NCBI RefSeq assembly: GCF_006517175.1 | Contig: NZ_CP041186.1 | Location: 3,375,074-3,439,073, forward strand | Source: Persicimonas caeni | GTDB taxonomy: Bacteria; Myxococcota_A; Bradymonadia; Bradymonadales; Bradymonadaceae | Reading direction: 5' to 3' | DNA: 64,000 nt | Part shown: one piece after another, positions 27,617 to 35,172 of the stretch | How the letters are laid out: every line of letters begins with the position of its first letter | How positions within the stretch are numbered: the stretch's first letter is position 1 | Position numbers and translations under genes: made by a program | Notes under the pieces: model-generated | Database searches by the model: none | Told to the model about the DNA's origin: nothing | What the model saw: the letters and a program-made list of their open reading frames with translations, nothing else

Positions 27617-28766
27617 TCGCAGAAACGATTTCTTCAATGGTGAGGCTGCAGCCTCGAAGCTGAGCCTGCGGGGCGCGGCCGTGCAACAGAAAGCCGCCGC
27701 CTTCGACGAGTACGCCTAGATCGCTCGTCTGCACGACGATGACGCTCTCCGTATTGGCGAGGTCGTACCAGCGAATCAGGCCCTCGGTACGTGGCTCTTC
27801 AATGGGCTCGAAGCTCAGCGGGTCGACGATCTCGACACGCGCCCATGGGGGGGTTTGGAGCACGCCAACACGGTGTCTGACACCATGATTTGCGCCTCCA
27901 ACACGGTGTCTGACACCGTGTTGCAGATTTTTGAAAAGGTCGTCGGAGTAAGCTTGGCTCGACAATTCCGTCATGCTGTACTCGCTCACACAGCGCACTT
28001 GCGGAACGCCCAGGCGCGTCTCGAACATCTCGTAGAGCTCGTCGCGCGAAATCTCGCGCGTCTTCCCCTTGAATCCGCCCGTCTCCATGACGCGCGAACC
28101 ATCCGCGAGCTGCCACGCCTTGTCGGTCGCGTCGAAAAACTCGGCGAACCCGAACGCCGTGCCCAACAACATCGTCACCACGCCGTCTCGTTCGGCCTCG
28201 TCGAGCGCCTCGACCAGCGCATCGAACGCCATCTCCAAGCTGCCGTCGTCCGTTTTGTGCACGAAATAGCCGCTCTGGGCGTCGCCGAACCGCTCCAGAA
28301 GCTCGTCGAGCATGAATGACAAACTGCTGTCGGGCAGATCCGAGCCCGACGGCGCCACTACGAGCATCCGAATCTCGTCGGCATCGGGCACACAAAACCG
28401 CTCGAACGGCCCGAACAGGGACGCCTTGTAGACCTCCAGCGTCCCAAAATGATGCTCGCCACGCTCACCCAGGGTTGTCCCGCTGGTGCGAAATGTGCGC
28501 ACCGGCTCGTCGGCCGTCGTCAGCCTGACGTGCTTGAAGACGTCGGTCGGCACCGCCGGGATATCCCGGTAGCTTCGAATTGAACCCGGCTCGACACCAC
28601 GCTTTTCGCAAAAGCTTCGGTACGGGATATTGCCTTCGAATTGAGTTCGGAAAATCTCCCGGGCGAGCTGCGTAAACGTCTCGTCGGACCACTCGAGCGG
28701 ACCATCGATGGGGTTCCAAACATCAATGGCGTCGATGATTTGGTATTTTGCTTCGTTGTGGCTCAT
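27609..28766 (-). CDS. luxE: LuxE-like acyl-protein synthetase with in-frame REP insertion
   Basis: 385 residues. Family landmarks are RTSGTTLGERGEHHFG near residue 95, VCSEYSMTELSSQAY near 270, WARVEIVDPLSFEPI, and RAPQAQLRGCSLTIEE near the end. LuxE activates fatty acids with ATP and passes the acyl group to an enzyme Cys and on to LuxC. Between SSQAYSDD and PPWARVEI the protein carries LQHGVRHRVGGANHGVRHRVGV: this is the translation of two REP palindromes 33 bp apart, read in frame, in what is normally a short loop. The gene overlaps luxC. Confidence 0.8.
   Translation of the reverse strand: MSHNEAKYQIIDAIDVWNPIDGPLEWSDETFTQLAREIFRTQFEGNIPYRSFCEKRGVEPGSIRSYRDIPAVPTDVFKHVRLTTADEPVRTFRTSGTTLGERGEHHFGTLEVYKASLFGPFERFCVPDADEIRMLVVAPSGSDLPDSSLSFMLDELLERFGDAQSGYFVHKTDDGSLEMAFDALVEALDEAERDGVVTMLLGTAFGFAEFFDATDKAWQLADGSRVMETGGFKGKTREISRDELYEMFETRLGVPQVRCVSEYSMTELSSQAYSDDLFKNLQHGVRHRVGGANHGVRHRVGVLQTPPWARVEIVDPLSFEPIEEPRTEGLIRWYDLANTESVIVVQTSDLGVLVEGGGFLLHGRAPQAQLRGCSLTIEEIVSANE
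27867..27922 (-). repeat. REP palindrome copies 6 and 7 inside the luxE-like gene
   Basis: Copies at 27867-27889 and 27900-27922, 33 bp apart, both with centre T on the plus strand. Copy 7 is a perfect 23-bp dyad. Both lie in frame in the coding sequence, and each gives the peptide HGVRHRV. Confidence 0.85.
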
Positions 28767-28781
28767 AAGATTGATTCAAGT

Positions 28782-28796
28782 GTCTCGGCCCGAGAC
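28782..28796. terminator. Short dyad between rlmD and the luxE-like gene
   Basis: GTCTCGGCCCGAGAC, seven-base arms around one C, in the 47-bp gap. It is a possible weak terminator or operator; no U tract is clear. Confidence 0.35.
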
Positions 28797-28813
28797 GCCA
28801 TGACTTGCGACGT

Positions 28814-30334
28814 CTAGGCTTTCTCCAAGAGGGCCACGTTCTCCACGTGATACGTGTGCGGGAACATGTCGACCGGCTGGATCGTCTCGATCGTGTAACC
28901 AAACTCGCACAGCTCGGCCAGGTCGCGGGCGAGCGCCTTCGGATTGCACGACACGTAGACGAGCCGCGGCGCGTCGATCTGCTTGAGTTGCTCGCGCGCC
29001 TCAGGCAACAAACCCGCGCGCGGCGGATCTACCACCACGATATCAACGGCTCCCGCGGCCTTCTTGAAATCGTCCTGGCTCAACACGTCACCGACGTCGC
29101 CGGCAAAGAAGGTCACGTTGTCGATGCCGTTTTGCCCGGCGTTTTGCCGCGCGTTGTCGACCGCGTCCGGCTGCAGCTCGATGCCCACCACATGCTTGGC
29201 GTACGGGGCCATGCACAGCCCGATGGTTCCGGTGCCACAGTACAGATCGAGCACTCGCGCCTTGCCGCGCTCAGCATCTCGCAGTCCCGTCTTCTCGAGG
29301 ACCTGTGCATAGAGCACCTCGGCCTGCAGCGTGTTCGGCTGGAAGAAGGCGCGCGGGTGAATCTCGAATGACAGCACCTGGTCATCCGGCAAATGCATCT
29401 GCTCGACGAGCACGGGGCTTCCGTACAGGTGATGCTCGATGAAGCGCGTCGGCTCGCCGCGCACGGCGCGGTGCTGCGTCCAGTACAGCGAGCTGACCGA
29501 CTCTCCCATCTGCTCGCACGCAAAGACGACGAAGCCGCAAAACATCTGGGCGATATCTGCAGCGGCCATCTCTTTTCCGTCGCATAACGCCGTCTCGTCG
29601 TGGGTCGTCGTCAGCTCGATCATACGCTCGCCGGTTCGCTTTCCCTCGCGAATGGTCAGCGTGCGCAAAAAGCCCTCGTCCTTGTTGCCCTGATACGGCG
29701 CGAGGCCGCGTTCGATGGCCCACTGTCGAACCTTGGGCAGAAACTCGGAGACGAATTCCGACTGCAGATAGCACTCGTCGAGGTTCAAGACCTCGTAGCG
29801 ATAGCCCTTCGGATACAGCCCCAGCGCGAACTCGCGGTCGGCGGTGTCCCCGAAGCTAAACTCCATCTTGTTTCGGTAGTACCACGGCTCGTCTTGGCCG
29901 ATGATGGGCATGACGTGGCCGGGGTCGACACCGCGCCCCTGCATCAACCCCTTGATGATGCGCTCTTTGTTGGCCAATTGGTGGCGGTACGACATCAACT
30001 GCAAGGTGCAACCGCCGCACCCCTCCCCGCGAACCTCACGTCGGCCGAAATGCTTGCAGCGCGGCTCGATGCGCATCGGCGACGGCTCCAGAATCTCGTC
30101 GATCCGCGCGGTGATCGTGCGCTTTTTACGCCGTTCGACCGACACACGCACCCGGTCGCCGGGCACGGCCTTGCGCACCTGCATGGTGTAGTCCTTCGAC
30201 TCCTCTTGAGGGCCGACGACACACGGAAACGCAGCCGTGCCGAGCCCTTTGAGCGACAGACCGTCGATCTCGAGTTCGAAGGTCTCGCCGTGGCGCGGGC
30301 TATGGGGCAAATGGGGGCGTTGCTGAGTCATCAT
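28814..30334 (-). CDS. rlmD: 23S rRNA (uracil-1939-C5)-methyltransferase, RlmD/RumA type
   Basis: 506 residues. An N-terminal TRAM domain (~18-75) precedes the iron-sulfur cysteines in CKHFGRREVRGEGCGGC. The methyltransferase domain has DLYCGTGTIGL, VVDPPRAGL and the catalytic VSCNPKALARDL. It matches the RlmD/RumA group that makes m5U in 23S rRNA; assignment to U1939 or a paralogous site is inference. The ATG directly follows the recF stop codon without a gap, suggesting co-transcription and coupling. Confidence 0.9.
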   Translation of the reverse strand: MMTQQRPHLPHSPRHGETFELEIDGLSLKGLGTAAFPCVVGPQEESKDYTMQVRKAVPGDRVRVSVERRKKRTITARIDEILEPSPMRIEPRCKHFGRREVRGEGCGGCTLQLMSYRHQLANKERIIKGLMQGRGVDPGHVMPIIGQDEPWYYRNKMEFSFGDTADREFALGLYPKGYRYEVLNLDECYLQSEFVSEFLPKVRQWAIERGLAPYQGNKDEGFLRTLTIREGKRTGERMIELTTTHDETALCDGKEMAAADIAQMFCGFVVFACEQMGESVSSLYWTQHRAVRGEPTRFIEHHLYGSPVLVEQMHLPDDQVLSFEIHPRAFFQPNTLQAEVLYAQVLEKTGLRDAERGKARVLDLYCGTGTIGLCMAPYAKHVVGIELQPDAVDNARQNAGQNGIDNVTFFAGDVGDVLSQDDFKKAAGAVDIVVVDPPRAGLLPEAREQLKQIDAPRLVYVSCNPKALARDLAELCEFGYTIETIQPVDMFPHTYHVENVALLEKA

Positions 30335-31462
30335 TTAATCCGTGATCGCCTCGATTTCTCCACTACTTACGCGATACGTCTGCACATCCTCGTCCAACAA
30401 GATGTAGTCGCGGTGAGTGGTCGTAATGAACACCTGTCCTTCCATGCGGCTTCGCAAGAAGTCAAAGAGAAAGCGGTTGCGCTCGCGGTCGAGCTCGCTG
30501 GAGACGTCGTCCAGCAGCAAAATCGGCGCGAAGTGATAGCGCTCCTCGAGGTGGGTGATCTCGGCAATCTTCATGGCGAGCACGAAGGCTCGGTGCTGGC
30601 CCTGGCTGGCGTAGGTCTTGACGTCGCGGCCGTTGAGGGTCGTCTTCAAATCGTCGCGGTGCGGGCCGATGAGCGTGTAGCCGCGCATGCGCTCGTCTCG
30701 CCGGGTGCGCTCGAGTCCCTCCTGCAACACCCGTTCGATGGCCAGGCGACTGTCGAGGTCGGCTTCGGTCAGGTCATCCCGGTCCGACCACTTCATGTGG
30801 TAGTGGATATCCGCTTCGAACGCTTCGTCGAAAATCGCTCGAAAGGTGCGCTGCATGATGGGTCGAAAGTGGCTCAAGAACTTGAGCCTACGCTCGATGA
30901 TCCGAGCACCGTACTGGATGAGCTGCTCGTCGTAGACATTCAGCAGCGACTGGTCGGGCGAGTGGTCCTTGAGTAGCGCATTTCGCTGCCCGAGCACGTC
31001 CTCGTAGTGCTGCGTTTCGGTCGCAAACGCCGGCAGCGCGTTGAAGATCGCCCGGTCGATGAACCGGCGCCGCTCCGAGGGCGACCCCTTCAGAATAGCG
31101 ATGTCTTCGGGGCCGAACATCACCACGTTGACCGTGCCGAAAAAGTCCGACAGCTGGCGCACCGGATTGTCGTTCAAAAAGATCTTTTTGCCCCGGCCGC
31201 TCACCTCCAGGCGCACGATACGCTCGGAGCCGCCGCGGTCGACCCTCGCCTCGAGCGTGGCGCCATCTTCGCCAAAACGGATGAGGTCGGCGTTGGTCTG
31301 CGGCCGAAAGCTCTTCACCGCGCTCAACAGATACACCGCTTCGAGGAGGTTCGTTTTCCCCTGGCCGTTTTCGCCGGCTAGGATGTTGAACCGCGGGTGA
31401 GGCTCGAGCTCGACATGCTCGAGGTTGCGGAAGTCTTGGAGTCTGAGGGCTTCTAACAGCAT
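30335..31462 (-). CDS. recF: DNA replication/repair ATPase RecF
   Basis: 375 residues from the ATG at 31462, the usual RecF length; an upstream extension is rejected. N-terminal LEALRLQDFRNLEHVEL, Walker A GENGQGKTNLL, SMC-like signature YASQGQHRAFVLAMK and Walker B LLLDDVSSELD are all present. RecF helps load RecA at gaps through RecOR. It follows dnaN on the same strand, as in many bacterial origin regions. No clear binding site precedes the ATG, and the leader is a C-rich (G-rich on the plus strand) tract. Confidence 0.95.
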   Translation of the reverse strand: MLLEALRLQDFRNLEHVELEPHPRFNILAGENGQGKTNLLEAVYLLSAVKSFRPQTNADLIRFGEDGATLEARVDRGGSERIVRLEVSGRGKKIFLNDNPVRQLSDFFGTVNVVMFGPEDIAILKGSPSERRRFIDRAIFNALPAFATETQHYEDVLGQRNALLKDHSPDQSLLNVYDEQLIQYGARIIERRLKFLSHFRPIMQRTFRAIFDEAFEADIHYHMKWSDRDDLTEADLDSRLAIERVLQEGLERTRRDERMRGYTLIGPHRDDLKTTLNGRDVKTYASQGQHRAFVLAMKIAEITHLEERYHFAPILLLDDVSSELDRERNRFLFDFLRSRMEGQVFITTTHRDYILLDEDVQTYRVSSGEIEAITD

Positions 31463-31467
31463 TTGGT

Positions 31468-31630
31468 GGGGATTTAGGGGGCTGGGGGTTTGGGGGTTTA
31501 GGCCGCGGATGCGCTGATGCGCCATCCAGAAGAGGTCTTCAGATACGCGTAAGCGGCCACGATCATTCCGATCGGACCGCTTCGCTATCTCTTTTATCCA
31601 AGACCCCTAAACCCCCAGACCCCAAACCCC
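31468..31630. repeat. G-run/C-run inverted pair between recF and dnaN
   Basis: Plus-strand G runs at 31468-31502 (TTTAGGGGGCTGGGGGTTTG) face C runs at 31602-31630 (ACCCCTAAACCCCCAGACCC). The arms pair imperfectly over about 28 bases around a ~100-base spacer. The G runs also have G-quadruplex potential. This lies in the dnaN-recF spacer, upstream of the recF start. Confidence 0.65.
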
Positions 31631-31643
31631 TGCAGTTCAAAGG

Positions 31644-32768
31644 TCACAGACGCATCGGCATGACAACGAACAACACGTCGTCGTTATTCGGGTCGCGCAC
31701 CAGCGTGGGCGACAGCGTGTCGATGATCTCGATGGAGACTTGCTCACTGTCGAGCACGTTGAGCACGTCGATCAGGTAGCGGTAGTTGTAGCCCGCTTTG
31801 ACCGGCTGGCCGGCGTAGTCGGCCGGGATGGTCTTTCGGCCCTCACCGCTGTCGGGGTCGCTGGCGTACAGCTCGAGGCCACCCTCGCCCAGAGCCAAAC
31901 GCACGTTGTGCGTCTTGGGGCTGGCGAAGAGGCTCACGAATTTGAGCGACTGGGTGAACATGTCCTTGCTGACGAACGCCTTCTGGTCGCTCTCTTTGGG
32001 CAGCACCTGGGTGAAGTCGGGGAAGGTGCCCTCGATGAGGCGCACCGACATCGACATCGGCCCCGATTTGAAGACCACGCTGTTCTCGACCAGGCCGAAG
32101 CTCAGCTCGGCGCCCTTGGGGTCGATGATACGCTTGAGCTCGGAGAGACCTTTGCGCGGAATGATGATGCCGTCGCGAAGCGCCTGCGGGGTGTTGTCGC
32201 CGGGGGTGAATTCCTCGGGGCTGGTCTCGATCTTCGACAGGCGGTGACCGTCGGTCGACACCATCAACAACGTGTCCTCGGTGGTGACGCGGAAGAAAGC
32301 GCCCGTCAGGTTGGCGCGAGCGTCGTCGGTCGACACGCTGAACAACGTCTTGTCGATCATGTCCAGCAGCACGTCGGTGCCAATGGGGTACAGGTCGACT
32401 TCGCTGGTGTCCAAGATCTGAGGGAAGTCGTCGGGGTGCGTGCCGACGATGCGGCAGGCGACGTTGCCCGACTGCAGGTTCGCCCAGTAATTCTCCTCGG
32501 TCTCGAGCTCGAGACTGTCATCCTCGAGGTTCTTGACGATGTCGAACAGGCTCTTGGCCTGAAGCGTCACACTGCCTTCCTCGAGCACTTCACACTCGCA
32601 GGACGTCGAGATGGAGGTATCCAGGTCGGTGGCGTGGAGCGTCAGTCGGTCGCCTTTGGCTTCGAGCAACGCGTTCGACAGGATGGCGAGCGTGCTGCGT
32701 TGGCTGACGACGCCCTGTAGCTTGTAAAGCTCCTCGGTCAGCGCCTGAGGGGAAATACGAATTTTCAT
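31644..32768 (-). CDS. dnaN: DNA polymerase III sliding clamp (beta subunit)
   Basis: 374 residues from the ATG at 32768 (GGAG ten bases upstream); the longer frame to 32855 is unneeded. It begins MKIRISPQALTEELYKLQGVVSQRSTL, and shows the three-domain clamp pattern with FRVTTEDTLLMVSTDGHRLS, SVRLIEGTFPDF and a C-terminal VVMPMRL. It forms a ring dimer that tethers polymerase to DNA. dnaA, which usually precedes dnaN, is not found; the upstream DNA holds DnaA boxes. Confidence 0.96.
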   Translation of the reverse strand: MKIRISPQALTEELYKLQGVVSQRSTLAILSNALLEAKGDRLTLHATDLDTSISTSCECEVLEEGSVTLQAKSLFDIVKNLEDDSLELETEENYWANLQSGNVACRIVGTHPDDFPQILDTSEVDLYPIGTDVLLDMIDKTLFSVSTDDARANLTGAFFRVTTEDTLLMVSTDGHRLSKIETSPEEFTPGDNTPQALRDGIIIPRKGLSELKRIIDPKGAELSFGLVENSVVFKSGPMSMSVRLIEGTFPDFTQVLPKESDQKAFVSKDMFTQSLKFVSLFASPKTHNVRLALGEGGLELYASDPDSGEGRKTIPADYAGQPVKAGYNYRYLIDVLNVLDSEQVSIEIIDTLSPTLVRDPNNDDVLFVVMPMRL

Positions 32769-32869
32769 GCGAACCACTCCACTTGTTCTGCAGTCTCTTG
32801 AACTTCTGCAGTCTGTTGACCCCGTTAATCCAACATAGCTTGGCTTCGAGTGCAAGCGAAGATGAAACG

Positions 32870-33130
32870 TGACAAATCCACGACGCGCTACGGCGTTGTT
32901 TTTATAACTCAGGTTCCCTTCGTTTCTTTATTACAGTCGTATTAGTAGGGGCTGTGGAAATGTGGAAAACCCCCGTAAGTGACTGAGATCCCTCGGTCGA
33001 AACGATCACAGATCGGTGTGTGCTACAATGTGGGACAAATGTGATCAAACCCCGCGCTCTTTTTCCCCAGTCGTGATCACAGAGTTTTCCCCCACAGGAT
33101 CACAGGGTTTTGCACAGGGTTTTCCACAGG
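32870..33130. other. Probable chromosomal replication origin (oriC)
   Basis: Matches to the DnaA box TTWTNCACA: 32961-32969 (minus strand), 33108-33116 (TTTTGCACA) and 33120-33128 (TTTTCCACA). A one-mismatch box is at 32953-32961. GATCACA/TGTGATC words recur at about 33004, 33040, 33074 and 33098. An AT-rich segment (32895-32948) could be the unwinding element. The position next to dnaN and recF supports an origin; it is not proven. Confidence 0.7.
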
Positions 33131-33244
33131 CTACGAAGGGTTAGAATGGGCAAGGAAGAGGTAAATACGGGGAGAAATGGGGTGAAATGGGCGATCGGGG
33201 GAGAGGTTTTGTTGGGTTTTGGAATCCCTTGCTTGTTGGTAGGG

Positions 33245-33410
33245 CCCCTCCGTCGGCTCAGCTACGCTTCGCCGACACCTCCCCTTGCGCTGGAAAACAC
33301 GCGGGGAGGGGGAGTGCAGGAAAGGAAAGTGTTTCAACATGCGATCCTCCTCCCCTGGCCGCAGTACAGGCCTTGGGGAGGTGCCTCGCGTAGTCCGCGA
33401 GGCGGAGGGG
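33245..33410. repeat. Palindromic intergenic repeat (CCCCTCCG...CACCTCCCC family), copy A
   Basis: Left arm 33245-33284 starts CCCCTCCGTCGGC and ends CACCTCCCC; right arm 33375-33410 is its imperfect reverse complement (GGGGAGGTGCC to GGCGGAGGGG). Each arm also folds on itself (GTCGGC/GCCGAC, GCCTCGCG/CGCGAGGC). Related copies lie near 57979 and 60486. Confidence 0.7.
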
Positions 33411-33432
33411 ACTCCCCGGAAAGCAAGGGCGC

Positions 33433-34035
33433 TCAGTCCTTGTCACGCCCCGACACAAACGCCCGCGCCAACTGAATGGCATACGACGTATCCATCGGAA
33501 TACCGCCGGTCGTCTGCTTGACCAGGGCCAGAATCAGGTAGGTGCCGAAGAAGAGCCACGCGGCCGTCTTGGTGTCGACGAAGTTGGGGACGAAGCCGCG
33601 GTCCTTCCAGTGGTCGATGGCCGAGGCGATCGCTTTGAGCGCGCGCTCTTGATAGGGAAGGTAGGTCTCGCGGATATCCTCTTGGTCGAGCTCGGAGAGG
33701 ACCAAAAAGATCATCTTGGCGAAATCCTCGTGCTTCTCGAGCAGGTGCACATAGTACTTGAAGCACTCGGTGATCGCCTTGACCGGATTGTCGCGGTGGC
33801 TGTCGAGGGCTTCTTCCAGGCCGTTGACCAGTCGGTCGGAGGTCAGCTGGACCGCCTCGGTGAACAGGGCGCGCTTGCTACCGAAATAGCGGTAGATGAG
33901 CGCCTCGGTGACCCCGGCTTCCTCGCTGATGCTCTTGGTGGTCGCTCCGTGATAGGTCGAGCGGGCGAAGACACGGATGGCGCTTCGCAAGATCTGCTTC
34001 TTACGTTCTTTGGCCGGCAGTCGTTTGGTCGACAC
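33433..34035 (-). CDS. TetR/AcrR family transcriptional regulator
   Basis: 200 residues from the GTG at 34035, with AGGAG seven bases upstream; this site is better than the upstream starts. The N-terminal HTH is typical: AIRVFARSTYHGATTKSISEEAGVTEALIYRYFGSKRALF. The C-terminal ligand-binding domain is helical, with FFGTYLILALVKQ near its end. The GTGAGT...ACTCAC dyad at 34071-34086 upstream is a likely operator for self-repression. The effector is unknown. Confidence 0.88.
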   Translation of the reverse strand: MSTKRLPAKERKKQILRSAIRVFARSTYHGATTKSISEEAGVTEALIYRYFGSKRALFTEAVQLTSDRLVNGLEEALDSHRDNPVKAITECFKYYVHLLEKHEDFAKMIFLVLSELDQEDIRETYLPYQERALKAIASAIDHWKDRGFVPNFVDTKTAAWLFFGTYLILALVKQTTGGIPMDTSYAIQLARAFVSGRDKD

Positions 34036-34070
34036 GGTCTGGCTCCTGGCAGGTGCACGTCGGAAACTAC

Positions 34071-34086
34071 GTGAGTATTCACTCAC
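34071..34086. promoter_or_regulatory. Inverted repeat, candidate TetR operator
   Basis: GTGAGTATTCACTCAC, six-base arms with a four-base spacer, 36 bases upstream of the GTG of the minus-strand regulator and about 100 bases before the divergent one. Confidence 0.5.
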
Positions 34087-34188
34087 ATAGGTCGCGATCG
34101 CCGTCAAGGGTCTTGTGGCGTTGCAATCACCCCACTCCGCGCGTACCCTGCACCCAAAATTGCGCTTCCCTTTATTGCAGTAGCAATC

Positions 34189-34833
34189 ATGAGCACGAGT
34201 GACTCAGACGGAAAACTCAGCAAGCGTGAACAGCGCCGTGAGGACCGCCGCGACGAGATCAAACAGGCGGCTATCAAGGTGTTCTCCGAGCATGGCTATC
34301 ACGCAGCCAAAGTCTCCCAGATTGTCAAAGAAGTCGGGGTGGCTCAGGGGACCTTCTACCTCTATTTCGAGGGGAAAGAGCAGATCTTCGGCGAGATTCT
34401 CGAGGACTTCTTGGAGCTGGTCGTCAGCACGATCGCCGCCTGGGAGCCCTCGGATCTGGACACGCGCGAGGCGCTGGGGAGCGACCTGAAGCGCGTCGGA
34501 CTGTTGTTGACCGACGTGCTCATGGAAAACCGCGAGATGACGGGTATCTTTTTTCGCGAGTCCCAGGCGGTCAATCAGGAACTCCAGACGCTCATTCGCG
34601 AGTTCTACGAGACGTTGCTCGCGATGCTGACCAGCTTCAACCGGATCCTGCACGAGCGCGGGCTCATCGCAAAGATGAACTTCCGGGTGCTCAGCAGCAT
34701 GACCATTGGGATGGTCGAGCGGGTCATCAAAGAATACGTGGTCCACGGCCAGCTCGAGGACGTACCGGCCGAAGAGGTCGTCGACAATCTTGTCGTCTAC
34801 TATCTGTCGGGGACGACCCGAGATATCGAGTGA
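34189..34833 (+). CDS. TetR/AcrR family transcriptional regulator
   Basis: 214 residues. The HTH is AIKVFSEHGYHAAKVSQIVKEVGVAQGTFYLYFEGKEQIF, preceded by a charged arm. The C-terminal half is helical, with a FFRESQAVNQELQ segment like regulators of membrane or fatty-acid genes. A dyad ATTGC...GCAAT (34174-34187) ends two bases before the ATG and may be an operator; no Shine-Dalgarno sequence is visible, so translation could be leader-poor. It is divergent from another TetR gene and followed by cutA 30 bases later. Confidence 0.88.
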   Translation: MSTSDSDGKLSKREQRREDRRDEIKQAAIKVFSEHGYHAAKVSQIVKEVGVAQGTFYLYFEGKEQIFGEILEDFLELVVSTIAAWEPSDLDTREALGSDLKRVGLLLTDVLMENREMTGIFFRESQAVNQELQTLIREFYETLLAMLTSFNRILHERGLIAKMNFRVLSSMTIGMVERVIKEYVVHGQLEDVPAEEVVDNLVVYYLSGTTRDIE

Positions 34834-34863
34834 GCAATACCTTCCAAAACAGCAGGACCCACC

Positions 34864-35172
34864 ATGCTACGTGTCGTGTTGTGCAACTGCAGTCCTAATG
34901 AATCGAAAGAGCTGGCGCGAACGCTCATCGAGGAGCGGCTGGCAGCCTGCGTCAATATCCTGCCGTCGATCACCAGCTGCTACGTCTGGCAGAACGAGCT
35001 GTGTGAAGAAGAGGAGCACACGCTGCTCATCAAGACGACTGACAAGCGATATCACGCCATGAAGGAGCGCCTCGAAGAGCTGCACTCCTATGACGTGCCC
35101 GAGATCATCGCGCTGAACACCGACGATGTACTCGACTCTTACGCTCGCTGGGCACATGAACAAACGAGCTGA
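34864..35172 (+). CDS. cutA: Divalent cation tolerance protein CutA
   Basis: 102 residues, the normal CutA size. Landmarks are LARTLIEERLAACVNILPSI, SCYVWQNELCEEEEHTLLIKT and YDVPEIIALN. CutA is a small trimeric protein linked with copper and divalent cation tolerance; its molecular role is still unclear. Its end overlaps the next gene's ATG by 17 bases, so the two are co-translated. Confidence 0.93.
   Translation: MLRVVLCNCSPNESKELARTLIEERLAACVNILPSITSCYVWQNELCEEEEHTLLIKTTDKRYHAMKERLEELHSYDVPEIIALNTDDVLDSYARWAHEQTS

Larger units (their letters stand above)
32769..33432. other. Gene-free region: replication origin candidate plus palindromic element
   Basis: This 664-bp gap upstream of dnaN contains the DnaA-box cluster (to about 33130) and a palindromic repeat (33245-33410). 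Open frames across it have no homology or binding site. Confidence 0.7.

Noticed and set aside
33110-33475. Open frames between the origin and the TetR gene
   Set aside because: They overlap DnaA boxes and the palindromic repeat and lack homology.
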